A stretch of DNA of 64,000 bases from Devosia lucknowensis (GCF_900177655.1 NZ_FXWK01000002.1:868001-932000); one strand, 5' to 3'; counted from the first letter of the stretch, positions 44,944 to 54,441 are shown. Program-made: numbers and translations. Notes: generated by a model not told the origin, from the letters alone.

Positions 44944-47001
44944 ATGACTTCTCAAGACCCGCTGACCTTCGATACGCTCTACAGCGAACCGAGCATCATC
45001 GGCACCCTGCCGATCGCGCCGGCCTGGTCGGCCGACAGCGAGCGGCTGGCCTTCCTGTGGAACGACGAGGGACACACCTTCAAGGACATCTGGGTCTGGG
45101 ACAAGGACAGCCAGACGCGCCGGCGCGTCACCCATCTGGGCGCCGGCCGGACCAGCGGCGAGCCCTCCGGGATCTCGGAGCTTGCCTGGGTGAATGCCGA
45201 CCAGCTGGCCTTTGTCTTGGCGGGCCAGCTTTATCGCACGGACCTGAGCGGCACGATCCAGCCGCTCGCCATCGGAAGCTCCGGCATCACCGCGCTGGCC
45301 GCGTCGCCGGATGGCAAGGTGCTGGCGTTTCGCTCGGGCAACAGCCTCGTGGTCGTCGCGGCCGATGGTGCAGGCCAGCCCAGAACGATTCTGAGCGGCT
45401 CCACCTTCGTCGGCGTCGAGTCCTTCCAGTGGACGGCAGATGGCCGCCTCGTGCTGGTCGAGGCGGACGACACCAATACCCGCAAGATCGAAATTCCCTA
45501 CGACGCTCAGGGCGAAGCGCGAAAGGACCGGTTCGTACGGGCCTTCCCCGGCGATCTCCTGACGCGCCGCCGCGTCGGCCTCGTGAGTGCCGCTGGCGGC
45601 GATGTCACCTGGTTTGACCGCTTGGACGCGGAGGATGCCATCTGGGGCTATGGAGTCTCGCCAGATGGCAAATCGGTGTTCGTCAGCAGCAGCGATCTTT
45701 CGATCAAGAACTACACGATCTTCACCTTCGACGCCGAAACCGGCGCCCGGACGACATTTTATGCTGCCCACGATCCCATAAAGATCCGACCGGACTGGCA
45801 GGTCGCCTTCGCGCCGGACGGCGATGGGCTTATCGTCCTCAGCGATCCCGATGGGTTCAACCACCTCCATCGCCTGCGACGGGCCGGTGGCGCGCTCGAG
45901 CCGATTACGGCCGGTCGCTGGGAGATCGCCGAGTTCTTCCTCGATCCCAAAGGCACGGTTCACTTCATTTCCAACGAGGCGCACCCGGCAGAACGCCACC
46001 TCTATTCGGTCCGGATGACGGGTGGTGACGTGACGCGTATCACCGGTCCGGCCGGCATCCATGTGCCCACCCTGGCTCCGGATTTTTCCGTCTTCGCCGA
46101 TCTCTTCAGCGACGACATGACCCCGCCCGAACTTTTCGTGCAGTCGCTCGGCACGACCGACACGCCCCATCAAGTGACCCAGTCGCCCTTGCCCGCTTTT
46201 GCCGGGCGCAGATGGGCGAGCGTGCGCTACGTCCCCTTCAAAAGTCACGTCGATGGCGCAGAGCTCATGGCCCGCGTCATGCTGCCTCACGGCTTCGAGC
46301 CCAACGGCACCCATCCGATGGTCGTGGGCTCCGTTTATTCCGATGGCTTGCTCAACCAGTGGGGTGGCCGCGCGGCTCATCCAAGCTGGGGCATAGACCA
46401 ATATCTGGCGTCTCGCGGCTTCGTCGTCGTCAGTCCCGAAATCCGCGGCAGCTTCGGTCGCGGCAAGGACTGGAACCGCGCCATGCTCAACAGCTATGGC
46501 ACGCAGGATATCGAGGACATCGCCGATTGCGTCACGACGCTTTGCGAGCTCGGCTATGCGGACGCCAAGCGCGTCGGCATCTGGGGTTCGAGCTATGGCG
46601 GCCTCATGACGCTGATGTCGCTGTTCAAGAAGCCCGGCTTTTATGCCGCGGGCTTTGCCGGGGCACCGGCCACCAATGTCTGGCATGCCTATCCCGAGCA
46701 GGGCTGGATCATGGGCCTGACCGAAGGGGAGGACTACATCGAACGCTATCGGGCCCAGTCGGCCCTGTTCCATACTGCCGGCCTCGAAGATGCCCTGACC
46801 ATCCTGCATGGTACCAAGGACGAAGTGGTTCTCTACGCCGACACGATGGCCCTCGTTGAAAAGCTCATCCGTCAGGGCAAGACGTTCGAGCTGGTCTCAC
46901 TGCCCGGCACCGGCCACGCTTGGGCGAAACAAGACCGCACCCTCACCCGCTTCGCCTACGGCAAACTGGCGGCCTTCTTCGAGAGACACCTGAAGTCGTA
47001 G
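44944..47001 (+). CDS. S9 family prolyl-oligopeptidase-like peptidase
   Basis: The 685-residue protein has an N-terminal seven-bladed propeller (residues about 25-400) and a C-terminal alpha/beta-hydrolase domain with the nucleophile motif WGSSYGGLMT (Ser near 555), the acid LHGTKDEVVLYAD (Asp near 635) and the GTGHAWAK His (near 660). It has no signal peptide, so it is cytosolic. Family members release dipeptides or acyl-amino acids. The start at 44944 follows an intergenic 27-base gap after the amidohydrolase stop; a long extension in the same frame overlaps that gene and is not real. Confidence 0.93.
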   Translation: MTSQDPLTFDTLYSEPSIIGTLPIAPAWSADSERLAFLWNDEGHTFKDIWVWDKDSQTRRRVTHLGAGRTSGEPSGISELAWVNADQLAFVLAGQLYRTDLSGTIQPLAIGSSGITALAASPDGKVLAFRSGNSLVVVAADGAGQPRTILSGSTFVGVESFQWTADGRLVLVEADDTNTRKIEIPYDAQGEARKDRFVRAFPGDLLTRRRVGLVSAAGGDVTWFDRLDAEDAIWGYGVSPDGKSVFVSSSDLSIKNYTIFTFDAETGARTTFYAAHDPIKIRPDWQVAFAPDGDGLIVLSDPDGFNHLHRLRRAGGALEPITAGRWEIAEFFLDPKGTVHFISNEAHPAERHLYSVRMTGGDVTRITGPAGIHVPTLAPDFSVFADLFSDDMTPPELFVQSLGTTDTPHQVTQSPLPAFAGRRWASVRYVPFKSHVDGAELMARVMLPHGFEPNGTHPMVVGSVYSDGLLNQWGGRAAHPSWGIDQYLASRGFVVVSPEIRGSFGRGKDWNRAMLNSYGTQDIEDIADCVTTLCELGYADAKRVGIWGSSYGGLMTLMSLFKKPGFYAAGFAGAPATNVWHAYPEQGWIMGLTEGEDYIERYRAQSALFHTAGLEDALTILHGTKDEVVLYADTMALVEKLIRQGKTFELVSLPGTGHAWAKQDRTLTRFAYGKLAAFFERHLKS

Positions 47002-47040
47002 GCGGGAGCACACTGCCGGATAGCTGCTTTTGATGGTGAT

Positions 47041-47071
47041 GCCGATTTCGAGCACAAACCTCGAAATCGGC
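47041..47071. terminator. Bidirectional stem between the S9 peptidase and GH127 genes
   Basis: GCCGATTTCGAG (47041-47052) and CTCGAAATCGGC (47060-47071) form a perfect 12-bp stem with a CACAAAC loop between two convergent genes. The T tract is absent, so a termination role is less certain than for other stems in the window. Confidence 0.5.
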
Positions 47072-47088
47072 GTGGCACCATGCGCCCG

Positions 47089-49026
47089 CTACTGCGTCGC
47101 CTGCCGTGTCCAAACCAGCATTTCGCCGGGCTCCCGATTGTCCCACAGATGATAGGGCACCAGCCGGACCGTAGTGGTTTGGGTGTTAGCGGCCTTTTCA
47201 GCGTAGAGGTCTGCCCCCCAGGTCTCGGCATTTTCGCGCAGTGCCGGCAGATCGATGGCGATGGCACCGCGCAGATCGGGGATAGCGGCGGTTTCCGCCC
47301 GGCCGAGGCCGCGCTGGAGCAGGATGGAGTTGAGGCCGGTGCCATTGTCGGTGGCTTCGAGGCAATAGACCAGCGGGCCGCGCATCACGGCGACGCGGCC
47401 GGCATCCTGACGGACGCGGGGATTAGCGCGCAGGACGCGCGGCTCGAGCGGAAGGTCGAGGGCAAGGCGATCGCCCTTCTGCCAGGTGCGGTCGAGCCGA
47501 GCATAGCCATCAGCATCGACTGCGAGGTCGACGTGCTGGCCGTTGACGGCGAGTTTTGCGCCGCGGGCCCAGCCGGGAATGCGGAGGGACACGGCGAAGC
47601 GGGCCGCGGTTTCTGGCTCGATGGCGATGTCGATGGCGCCTGACCAGGGGTAGTCGGTATTCTGGGTCAGGGTGAACCTGGCGCCGTTGGCGAGGACAAC
47701 GCGAGCCTCGCTCTGCGCGTAGAGGTGAATGGCGATTTCGTCATCGGCGACGGCGTAGATGTAGGAGCCGAGGGAGGTCACCAACCGCGCGATATTGGGC
47801 GGGCAGCAGGGACAGGCATGCCAGGTCCAGCGGTGGTGCTTGCCGGTGGATTCGAGGGGATTGTCGTAGAAGAAGGTTTTGCCATCGGTCGAGAGGCCGG
47901 TGATGGCGCCGTTGTAGAGCGCCTGCTCCATGGTATCGGCATAGACGCGCTTGGGGCCGCGACCGAGCATGCGCGAAGCCCAGAAGACGAGGCCCACAGA
48001 GGCGCAGGTCTCGGCATAGGCGGTGTCATTGGGCAGGTCGTAATAGTCGGTGAAGCCTTCGTTGGATTCAGCCGGGCCGATGCCGCCGGTAATATACATC
48101 TGCTTCTGCGTAAGGTCGGCCCAGAGCGTTTCGAGCGCGGCGGTCAGGCTGTCGTCATTGTATTCGGTCGCAAGGTCGGCCATGGCCGAATAGAGATACA
48201 TGGCGCGCACGGCATGGCCGACCACCTTGGTCTGTTCGCGCACCGGAAGATGGGACTGGTTGTATTCGAGCGTGTTCTTCTGGACGCCCTTGGGATCGCG
48301 ATTGTGGGCGACCGCTTCCTCGATGAAGAAGTTGGGCGCTTGGCCGCGCTCGTCGACGAAGAATTTCGCCAGGTCCATATAGGCCTGGTTGCCGGTAACG
48401 CGGGCGAGCCGGACCAGGGCCAGCTCGATTTCCTCGTGGCCGCAATAGCCGGGCACCTGGCCCGGGCCCTTGCCGAATTTTCTGACGCAGTAATCGGCCA
48501 TGCGGCACATGACGTCGAGAAACTTGCGCTTGCCGGTGGCCTGGTAATAGGCAACCGCGCCTTCGATCATGTGGCCGGCGCAGTAGAGCTCGTGGAAATC
48601 CCTGAGATTGGTCCACTTCCATTCGGGCTTGATGCGCTGAAAGAAGGAATTGAGGTAGCCGTCCTCGTCCTGCAGCTTCTCGTACATGTCGATGATGGCA
48701 TCGGCCCGGGCTTCAAGCTCCGGGTTGGGCTTGCGATAGAGCGAATAGGCGATGGTCTCGATCGATTTGCCGAGGTCGCTGTCCCAGAACATCTGCGGCG
48801 TGCCGAGCCAGTGGATGATGGGAATGACGATGCCCGGGCTCGGCACATCGGGGTTAACCTGTTCGAGCATGCGCGCTTCCACGCAGCGATCGAGCAGGAT
48901 GGCGGCGGTATGGTCGCAGACGGCGTCCTGCCAGTCGCCCCAATAGCCGCCAACGGTGACGGAGGGGACGGGCAGGGGACGGAACTGACGTGTGCTCAAA
49001 GGGGTCATTTGGCTTTCCATGGTCAT
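47089..49026 (-). CDS. GH127 family beta-L-arabinofuranosidase
   Basis: The 645-residue protein fits GH127 (DUF1680), enzymes that release beta-L-arabinofuranose from hydroxyproline-linked or arabinogalactan structures using a cysteine nucleophile and zinc. The zinc/nucleophile motifs are present: AETCASVG (Glu339 and Cys341 by this start) and CPCCPPN (Cys405, Cys407, Cys408). There is no signal peptide, so hydrolysis is probably intracellular after import. It is the last gene of the LacI-controlled operon; its start overlaps the upstream permease stop by four bases. Confidence 0.93.
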   Translation of the reverse strand: MTMESQMTPLSTRQFRPLPVPSVTVGGYWGDWQDAVCDHTAAILLDRCVEARMLEQVNPDVPSPGIVIPIIHWLGTPQMFWDSDLGKSIETIAYSLYRKPNPELEARADAIIDMYEKLQDEDGYLNSFFQRIKPEWKWTNLRDFHELYCAGHMIEGAVAYYQATGKRKFLDVMCRMADYCVRKFGKGPGQVPGYCGHEEIELALVRLARVTGNQAYMDLAKFFVDERGQAPNFFIEEAVAHNRDPKGVQKNTLEYNQSHLPVREQTKVVGHAVRAMYLYSAMADLATEYNDDSLTAALETLWADLTQKQMYITGGIGPAESNEGFTDYYDLPNDTAYAETCASVGLVFWASRMLGRGPKRVYADTMEQALYNGAITGLSTDGKTFFYDNPLESTGKHHRWTWHACPCCPPNIARLVTSLGSYIYAVADDEIAIHLYAQSEARVVLANGARFTLTQNTDYPWSGAIDIAIEPETAARFAVSLRIPGWARGAKLAVNGQHVDLAVDADGYARLDRTWQKGDRLALDLPLEPRVLRANPRVRQDAGRVAVMRGPLVYCLEATDNGTGLNSILLQRGLGRAETAAIPDLRGAIAIDLPALRENAETWGADLYAEKAANTQTTTVRLVPYHLWDNREPGEMLVWTRQATQ

Positions 49027-49889
49027 TTGACGGCGCCGGCCATGAGGCCGCGCATGTAGTAGCGTTGCAGAAGGAGGAAGACGACGAGGCAGGGGATGGT
49101 CATGACCATGACGCCCGCCTGCACCGCTCCCCAGTTGATGGCGCCGAGCCGACCGGCACGGACGGCGGTCATCAGCACCGGCAGGGTGTATTTGTCGTTG
49201 TCGGAAAGCAGGATCAGCGCCGCAAGGAACTCGTTCCAGGCGTTGAGGAAGGCGAAGATGCCGACAGTGGCAATGCCGGGCATTACCAGCGGCAAGAGCA
49301 CGCGAACCAGAAGCGTCCAGTCGTTGGCGCCATCGATGCGGGCCGCCTCCTCGATTTCGCGCGGCACGGCGTCAAAGGCGTTGCGCATCATGAACACAGA
49401 GAAGGGCAACTGCAGGGTGACATAGACCAGCATCAGCCCGACAAGCGAATTGTTGAGCCCGAGCCGCGCCAGGATGATGAAGAGCGGGGTGAGGATCGAC
49501 TGGAAGGGGATCATCAGCGTGGCGATGATCAAGACGAAGAAGACATTCTTGAGCGGGAAGCGGAAGCGGGAAAAACCGTAGCCGGCCAACACCGAGACAA
49601 GGACGGTGAGGACGACCGTGCCCAGAGACACCAGCAGCGAATTGACGGTGTGCTGCCAGATGCCGGCGCCGAAGAGGTCAAGCGTCGCATAATTGTCGAA
49701 GCTGATGCCCGTGGTCGGCCAGGGCGGCAGCGGCGGGGTCGCGGCTTCTGCGCCCGGGCGCAGCGAGGCAAGGCCGGCCCAGATGAACGGCGCAAGGAAG
49801 AAGAACGAGGCGAGGACGCCAAAGGCGTGAAAGCCGATATTTCCCAGGCGTTTGCGGCCGCGGATGGGGGCGTTGGCAAAGTCGGTCAT
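49023..49889 (-). CDS. Carbohydrate ABC transporter permease (MalG family)
   Basis: The 288-residue permease has six predicted helices and the EAA-type loop EIEEAARIDGANDWTLLVRVLLP (split near 189-211) typical of MalG-like subunits of CUT1 transporters. The start at 49889 overlaps the preceding permease stop as ATGA. A longer in-frame extension upstream is out of frame with the real MalF-like permease and is not a gene. Confidence 0.93.
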   Translation of the reverse strand: MTDFANAPIRGRKRLGNIGFHAFGVLASFFFLAPFIWAGLASLRPGAEAATPPLPPWPTTGISFDNYATLDLFGAGIWQHTVNSLLVSLGTVVLTVLVSVLAGYGFSRFRFPLKNVFFVLIIATLMIPFQSILTPLFIILARLGLNNSLVGLMLVYVTLQLPFSVFMMRNAFDAVPREIEEAARIDGANDWTLLVRVLLPLVMPGIATVGIFAFLNAWNEFLAALILLSDNDKYTLPVLMTAVRAGRLGAINWGAVQAGVMVMTIPCLVVFLLLQRYYMRGLMAGAVK

Positions 49890-50812
49890 TTGTCTTCGTC
49901 CTCGCGCAGGAGCCAGAGCTGGATGACCGAGAGCGCGACGAGGATGCCGAGGAGCGCGATGGACAGCGCCGAGCCATAGCCGAGCTGGAAGGACACGAAG
50001 GACTGGTTGAAGATGTAGTAGACCACCGAGATCATGCGGTTCTGGGGGCCGCCCGAGGTCATGATGTAGAACTGATCGAAGGCCAGCACCGAGCCGGTGA
50101 CTGAGAGGATCAGCGCCAGCGCCAGGGTGCGGCGCATCAGCGGCAGGGTGATCATGCGGAAGCGCTGCCAGGCGGTGGCACCGTCGATGCGGGCCGCCTC
50201 GATGAGGTCGGTCGGGATGGACTGGAGGCCGGTAAGCAGGATGATCATGGTAAAACCCACGATCTTCCACACCACCATGACGATGATGGTCCAGAAGGCG
50301 CCGTCGAAGGTGGCAAGCAGGTTGGCACTGCGTCCAGTGACGCCGAACATCCTGAGGATGGGGCTGAAAAGCCCGCTGTCGACATTGGCGAGCCACACCC
50401 AGAGCAGCGAAGCGGTGGCGAGGCCGACCACGACCGGCATGAAGAAGATGGTGCGGTAGGCGCCGACGCCGCGCCGCTCGCGCTCGACAAACAGGGCCAG
50501 CGGGAAGGCCAGCGCGAAAATGGCGATGGTGACGATTACGGTGTAATAGCCGGTGAAACTCAGCGCCGACAGGAAGCGGTTGTCGGTCAGCATGCGCGTG
50601 TAGTTGCCAAGCCCGATCCAGCTCGGCGACCCCAGGAGTGGCCAGTTGTGAAAGCTCATCCAGACGGTGAACACAACCGGAGCGATAAAGAAGACAATGA
50701 CCAGCGCCACGGCCGGGGCAATGTAGAGAAGGCCCAACCATTGTCGACGCGCGGAGCCGCGGAGGCGGGGAGCCGTTGCGGTCGCAAGAGGCGAGGCGGC
50801 GGTGATGGTCAT
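49886..50812 (-). CDS. Carbohydrate ABC transporter permease (MalF family)
   Basis: The 308-residue permease has six predicted helices, an N-terminal LLYIAPAVALVIVFFIAPVVFTVWMSF segment (helix 1, split here) and an EAA loop DLIEAARIDGATAWQRFRMI. With its MalG partner it forms the inner-membrane channel. It lies 192 bases downstream of the binding-protein gene; a REP-like palindrome fills that gap. Confidence 0.93.
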   Translation of the reverse strand: MTITAASPLATATAPRLRGSARRQWLGLLYIAPAVALVIVFFIAPVVFTVWMSFHNWPLLGSPSWIGLGNYTRMLTDNRFLSALSFTGYYTVIVTIAIFALAFPLALFVERERRGVGAYRTIFFMPVVVGLATASLLWVWLANVDSGLFSPILRMFGVTGRSANLLATFDGAFWTIIVMVVWKIVGFTMIILLTGLQSIPTDLIEAARIDGATAWQRFRMITLPLMRRTLALALILSVTGSVLAFDQFYIMTSGGPQNRMISVVYYIFNQSFVSFQLGYGSALSIALLGILVALSVIQLWLLREDEDK

Positions 50813-50854
50813 GGTCGGCTCCGGCTACAGGCGAGGCTCGGTACGGGTGGGAAC

Positions 50855-50973
50855 ACCCCCACCCGGCCTCCCCCTGAAGGAGGGGGAGGAGAAGGGACAG
50901 CGTGTGACTGTAGGACCTGCCACACACTCAGAGCTGCCCCTCCCCATTCTTCAGGGAGTGGTTGGGTGGGGGT
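50855..50973. repeat. REP-like 119-bp imperfect palindrome (copy 2)
   Basis: It begins ACCCCCACCCGGCCTCCCCCTGAA and ends GGTTGGGTGGGGGT (shown split). Its plan, terminal A(C5)ACCC with inner pyrimidine-rich arms, matches the copy at 26627-26736. It lies inside the operon between the binding-protein stop (51005) and the permease start (50812), the same relative place as classical REP stems between binding-protein and permease genes, which lower downstream expression. Confidence 0.75.
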
Positions 50974-51004
50974 TCTGACCCCACCACCCCTGCTCGACAA
51001 ACGC

Positions 51005-52243
51005 TTAGGGCGCGTTGTCGATGATCGACTGCATTTCGGCCTGGGCATTGGCGAAGGCGCCATCCACGTCGTCGCCGTAGATCGCGGCATTCGTGAACGT
51101 GGCCCAGGGGCTGTTGGCGCTGTTGATCAGGTCGTTGAAGAGCAGCGTATAGGGCGTTTTGGCGACGCTGATCGCGTCGACGGCGACCTGCAGGCGCGGG
51201 TCGAGGCCTTCGAGCGTCTCGGAGGCGATGTCGAGCCGGGTCGGCAGCGAGCCGTTCTGTGCCAGGATTTTCTGACCCTCGGGAGAATAGGCGAACTCGA
51301 TGAATTCCTGCACGGCCGCGAGGCGCGGCGTGCCCTTGGTGACGACGATATTGTCGCCGCCGGCAAAGGACGAGGTGCCGCCATCGATGCCGGGAATCAT
51401 GATGACGCCGAAATCGACATCCGGGTAGTCATTGATCAGCGAGCCCATGCCGAAGGCACCGATCGACTGGTGGCCGATCTTGCCATTGGTGAAGCTCATG
51501 AAATTGACGCCGTTATCGGTGGCCGAGCCTTCGGGCACCAGGTCCTTTTCAACCATCGAGCGATAGGCGTCGACGGCGGCGCGCATCTGTGGCGTGTCGA
51601 GGGTGGCGGTTTGGCCATCCTCGGAGAGAATGTCGGCACCCGAAGCCCAAGTGAGCGGGGTGAAGGTGAAGATCATGCAGCCGCCGCAATTGCCGCCCGA
51701 GAAGTAGAAGCCGTAATTGTCGCCGCCGAGGGCGCGGATCTTTTCGCCATTGGCTTCGACTTCCGCCCAGCTGGTCGGGCCGACTTCGGGGTCGAGTCCG
51801 GCCTGTTCATAGAGGCCCTTGTTCCAGGCGAGGATCGAGGTTTCAACGAGGAGTGGCAGGCCATAGACCTTGTCCTCATAGGTGCCGAGCTTGACGTGCG
51901 ATGGCGCGAGGTCGTCGAAATATTCAAGGCTCGAGGCCCAGGGCGTCAGGTCTTCGAGCTGGCCGGCCGCAGCGAAGGCAGGTGTATAGATAAGATCAAG
52001 CGAGAGGGCATCGGGGGCCTGACCGCCGGCAATGGCCGTCGCATATTTCTGCACCAGCTCGGCGAAGGGCACTTCGGTCAGCGCGATCTGGTTTTCGTGG
52101 CTGGCATTGTAGGCGTCGGCCAGCGCGGTAAAGGCGGTGCCGATGCCGGTGCGCACCCACATGTTGATGGTTTCCTGTGCCATGGCATTGGACACCAGGC
52201 ACAGCGAGGCAAGACTGGTCGCAGCCAGTAGTTTGCGGATCAT
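51005..52243 (-). CDS. Carbohydrate ABC transporter substrate-binding protein
   Basis: The 412-residue protein has a Sec signal peptide (MIRKLLAATSLASLCLVSNAMA, residues 1-22, split here) and the type-1 sugar-binding fold with APDALSLDLIYTPAFAAAG and LPLLVETSILAWNKGLYEQAG. It lies 46 bases downstream of the LacI gene and upstream of the two permeases. Linkage to a GH127 enzyme suggests arabinose-containing oligosaccharides as substrate. The start at 52243 was chosen for the signal peptide. Confidence 0.93.
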   Translation of the reverse strand: MIRKLLAATSLASLCLVSNAMAQETINMWVRTGIGTAFTALADAYNASHENQIALTEVPFAELVQKYATAIAGGQAPDALSLDLIYTPAFAAAGQLEDLTPWASSLEYFDDLAPSHVKLGTYEDKVYGLPLLVETSILAWNKGLYEQAGLDPEVGPTSWAEVEANGEKIRALGGDNYGFYFSGGNCGGCMIFTFTPLTWASGADILSEDGQTATLDTPQMRAAVDAYRSMVEKDLVPEGSATDNGVNFMSFTNGKIGHQSIGAFGMGSLINDYPDVDFGVIMIPGIDGGTSSFAGGDNIVVTKGTPRLAAVQEFIEFAYSPEGQKILAQNGSLPTRLDIASETLEGLDPRLQVAVDAISVAKTPYTLLFNDLINSANSPWATFTNAAIYGDDVDGAFANAQAEMQSIIDNAP

Positions 52244-52289
52244 GGTTTCACTCCTCCCAAAGTGGACCCGTACGCCGGTCCTCGCGTTT

Positions 52290-53303
52290 TCAGCTGCGGG
52301 GACCACCCCCGCAGGATTGTCTGACCACAAGCGTGCAGGGCAGCTTGCGAATTCCCGGCGCGACGGCCTCCCCCGCCGCCAGAGCCAGAACCAGGCGGCC
52401 GGCTTCGCGGCCCAGTTCCTTCAGATTCATGTCGATCGTGGTGAGCGGCGGGCGCGTGGCTTCGGCCACGATCTCCCAATTATCGAAGCCGACGACCGAA
52501 ACATCGGCCGGAAGCGACACCCCGCGCTCGCGCAGGGCATCGACGACGCCGCGGGCAATCTGGTCGTTGCCGCAGAAGATGGCATCGGGTTTTTCACCCG
52601 CTGCATCCCAGAGCCGGGCGACGGCTTCGTGTCCCCATTGCTCGGACCATGTGCCGAACAGCACTTGGGCATCGGCTCCGACCGCGGCTCGGTAGGCACC
52701 CGCACGCTCTTCCACCGAGGCAAAGCTGCGCGGCCCGGTGACATGCACGATGCGTTGCCGCCCCAGACCCTTGAGCCACTCGACGGCCTCGCGTGAGCCC
52801 GCCGCATCGTCCGAAACCAAGCTCACGCCATTTTCCGGCGCCTGGGTGAAGGCATAGACCACCGGTACGGAGAGGTTTTCGAGATCCACCGGCAGTTGCC
52901 GGTCGATGCGCTTGCCCGAAGCGATGATGCCGTCGACCTGCTTGTCGAGCATGGCATCGACATGGATTTTGGCCAGCGCCGGATCATCTTCGATGGCGCA
53001 GAGGAAGACCGAGACACCCTGATCGACCAGCGCCTCGGAAACCCCGGCCATCAGCGGCAGGGTGAAGCGGCCATAGGTGTCATTGGTCAGGAGGCCAATG
53101 GTGAAGCTGCGCTGGTGCAGCAGCGCCCGCGCCATGGCGTTGGGGCGAAAGCCGAGCCGAGCCGCCACATCCTTGACCCGACTGCGGGTCTCATCGGTCA
53201 TCCTGCCGGTGTCGTTGAGGGCCTTCGATGCCGTGGCGATGCTGACGCCGGCGGCAGCGGCCACGTCGTAGATCCGGACACGCGTGCTGGTGCGAATTGA
53301 CAT
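52290..53303 (-). CDS. LacI family transcriptional regulator
   Basis: The 337-residue protein has an N-terminal HTH and hinge, VRIYDVAAAAGVSIATASKALND (residues about 8-30, split here), then a periplasmic-binding-like effector domain (VVYAFTQAP, AIFCGNDQIARGV, VSVVGFDNWE). It probably senses an arabinose-containing sugar and controls its own operon. The ATG at 53303 is preferred over a TTG three bases upstream. The promoter region holds a GAGAAAAGG/CCTTTTCTC inverted repeat (53314-53351). Confidence 0.93.
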   Translation of the reverse strand: MSIRTSTRVRIYDVAAAAGVSIATASKALNDTGRMTDETRSRVKDVAARLGFRPNAMARALLHQRSFTIGLLTNDTYGRFTLPLMAGVSEALVDQGVSVFLCAIEDDPALAKIHVDAMLDKQVDGIIASGKRIDRQLPVDLENLSVPVVYAFTQAPENGVSLVSDDAAGSREAVEWLKGLGRQRIVHVTGPRSFASVEERAGAYRAAVGADAQVLFGTWSEQWGHEAVARLWDAAGEKPDAIFCGNDQIARGVVDALRERGVSLPADVSVVGFDNWEIVAEATRPPLTTIDMNLKELGREAGRLVLALAAGEAVAPGIRKLPCTLVVRQSCGGGPRS

Positions 53304-53313
53304 CAAACGCCTT

Positions 53314-53351
53314 GAGAAAAGGATTTCTTAAGCGAGGTTAAACCTTTTCTC
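53314..53351. promoter_or_regulatory. Inverted repeat upstream of the LacI gene
   Basis: GAGAAAAGG (53314-53322) and CCTTTTCTC (53343-53351) are exact 9-bp complements with a 20-base spacer, in the promoter region of the operon. It could be a LacI autoregulation site. The rest of the upstream gap (53307-53507) holds nothing else I can support. Confidence 0.4.
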
Positions 53352-53507
53352 TTATCAGTCAAGTAGTGTGTTTGACGTGACATGCCGGGCCGTGTGCGTC
53401 GGCTGCGTACCCATGTCGGCCGCTGACCAAAAACCTGTTTCAGGTGCCCCAAGTGTCGGTCGCCGCGCACTATTCTTCCGACTTCGTCCGTGCAGGACGC
53501 GCCTGCG

Positions 53508-53966
53508 CTACAGGCGAATTTGCGACGATATCGCGAGGCTGTAGCGTATTTTATCGGCTGCGACGGCGCCTTCACGACGGTAGAATGCATCTGCCTCGAG
53601 GTTCCACGCAGGGGTCTGCCATTCCATGCGGTCGACCCCTTCGTCCAAGGCGATCCTCCTGGCTCCAGCGAACAGCAACTTCCCTATTCCCTGCCTGCGA
53701 TCGTTTTGTGCGACATAGAGGCAATCGAGATGTGCGAAGCGGCGTGCCCTCCAGACGGACCAATCGAAGGTGACAGCTGCGTAGCCCAAAAGCTGACCGT
53801 CGCGGTCCGCCACGATGAAGCGAACGGGCATGCCTGGTACCGCCATGACGGCCGCGAGCGCATCAGTGCTGAGGGGAGCGACGCTCCTTTCAAAGGCCGC
53901 GTGCTCCTCGATCAACCTATGAAGGGCTGGCACCTCCTGCAGCGTCGGCTTGCGTATCAACGTCAC
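53508..53966 (-). CDS. GNAT family N-acetyltransferase
   Basis: The 152-residue protein has the GNAT core: VRFIVADRDGQLLGYAAV (beta-4), the acetyl-CoA-binding NDRRQGIGKLLFAGA with the R/QxxGxG/A motif (residues about 85-99), and a C-terminal EADAFYRREGAV. The substrate is unknown. The start is GTG, overlapping the rhodanese stop as GTGA (53963-53966), so it is the second gene of a two-gene unit. Confidence 0.9.
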   Translation of the reverse strand: MTLIRKPTLQEVPALHRLIEEHAAFERSVAPLSTDALAAVMAVPGMPVRFIVADRDGQLLGYAAVTFDWSVWRARRFAHLDCLYVAQNDRRQGIGKLLFAGARRIALDEGVDRMEWQTPAWNLEADAFYRREGAVAADKIRYSLAISSQIRL

Positions 53967-54364
53967 TCTGCCTCGGCCTTTGCCAGCTCGAAGCCCTCGT
54001 CGATCCAGCCTGTCATCCCGCCTGCCATGATCTTGACCGGACGGCCGAGTTCGGCAAGACGCAGAGCCCCGCGCGCGGCGCCGTTACAGTGGGGACCGGC
54101 ACAGTAGGTGACGAAGACGGTTTCCGGGGGCCACTGGTCCATCCTCGAGCGCACGATCTTGCCGTGGGGCAGGCTGATCGCGCCCGGGACATGTCCGGCA
54201 GCGAAGAGGGCGGGACTGCGAACGTCCAGCAGGACGAAATCTGGCTCATGAGCAAGCGCGCTACGAACATCCCAGCAATCGGTCTCGAACGTGAATTCGG
54301 CTGCGAAATGCTGCCGCGCCAGGTCGCTGGGGGCTGCGGCAATTGTGGTAACGGCGCTCGGCAT
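53963..54364 (-). CDS. Rhodanese-like domain protein
   Basis: The 133-residue single rhodanese domain has VLLDVRSPALFAAGHVPGAISLP and the catalytic loop YCAGPHCNGA with Cys (near residue 90) as sulfur acceptor, followed by GGMTGWIDEG. It may transfer sulfane sulfur or sense it. It is divergent from an FtrA/GlxA-type regulator across 77 bases, a pairing often seen for this regulator group. Confidence 0.9.
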   Translation of the reverse strand: MPSAVTTIAAAPSDLARQHFAAEFTFETDCWDVRSALAHEPDFVLLDVRSPALFAAGHVPGAISLPHGKIVRSRMDQWPPETVFVTYCAGPHCNGAARGALRLAELGRPVKIMAGGMTGWIDEGFELAKAEAE

Positions 54365-54441
54365 AAATGATCTCCCTGAGGTTCTGCCGCTAGTTCGCAG
54401 GGCGGATGGTCATTTCGCAATTGGCAGGATAGACAAAGTTC

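Noticed and set aside
44881..46809. A 642-residue open frame antisense to the S9 peptidase
   Set aside because: No family motif; the sense strand has intact catalytic motifs.
49890..50927. A long N-terminal extension of the MalG-like permease
   Set aside because: It overlaps the MalF-like permease in another frame; the 49889 ATG with ATGA overlap is the proper start.
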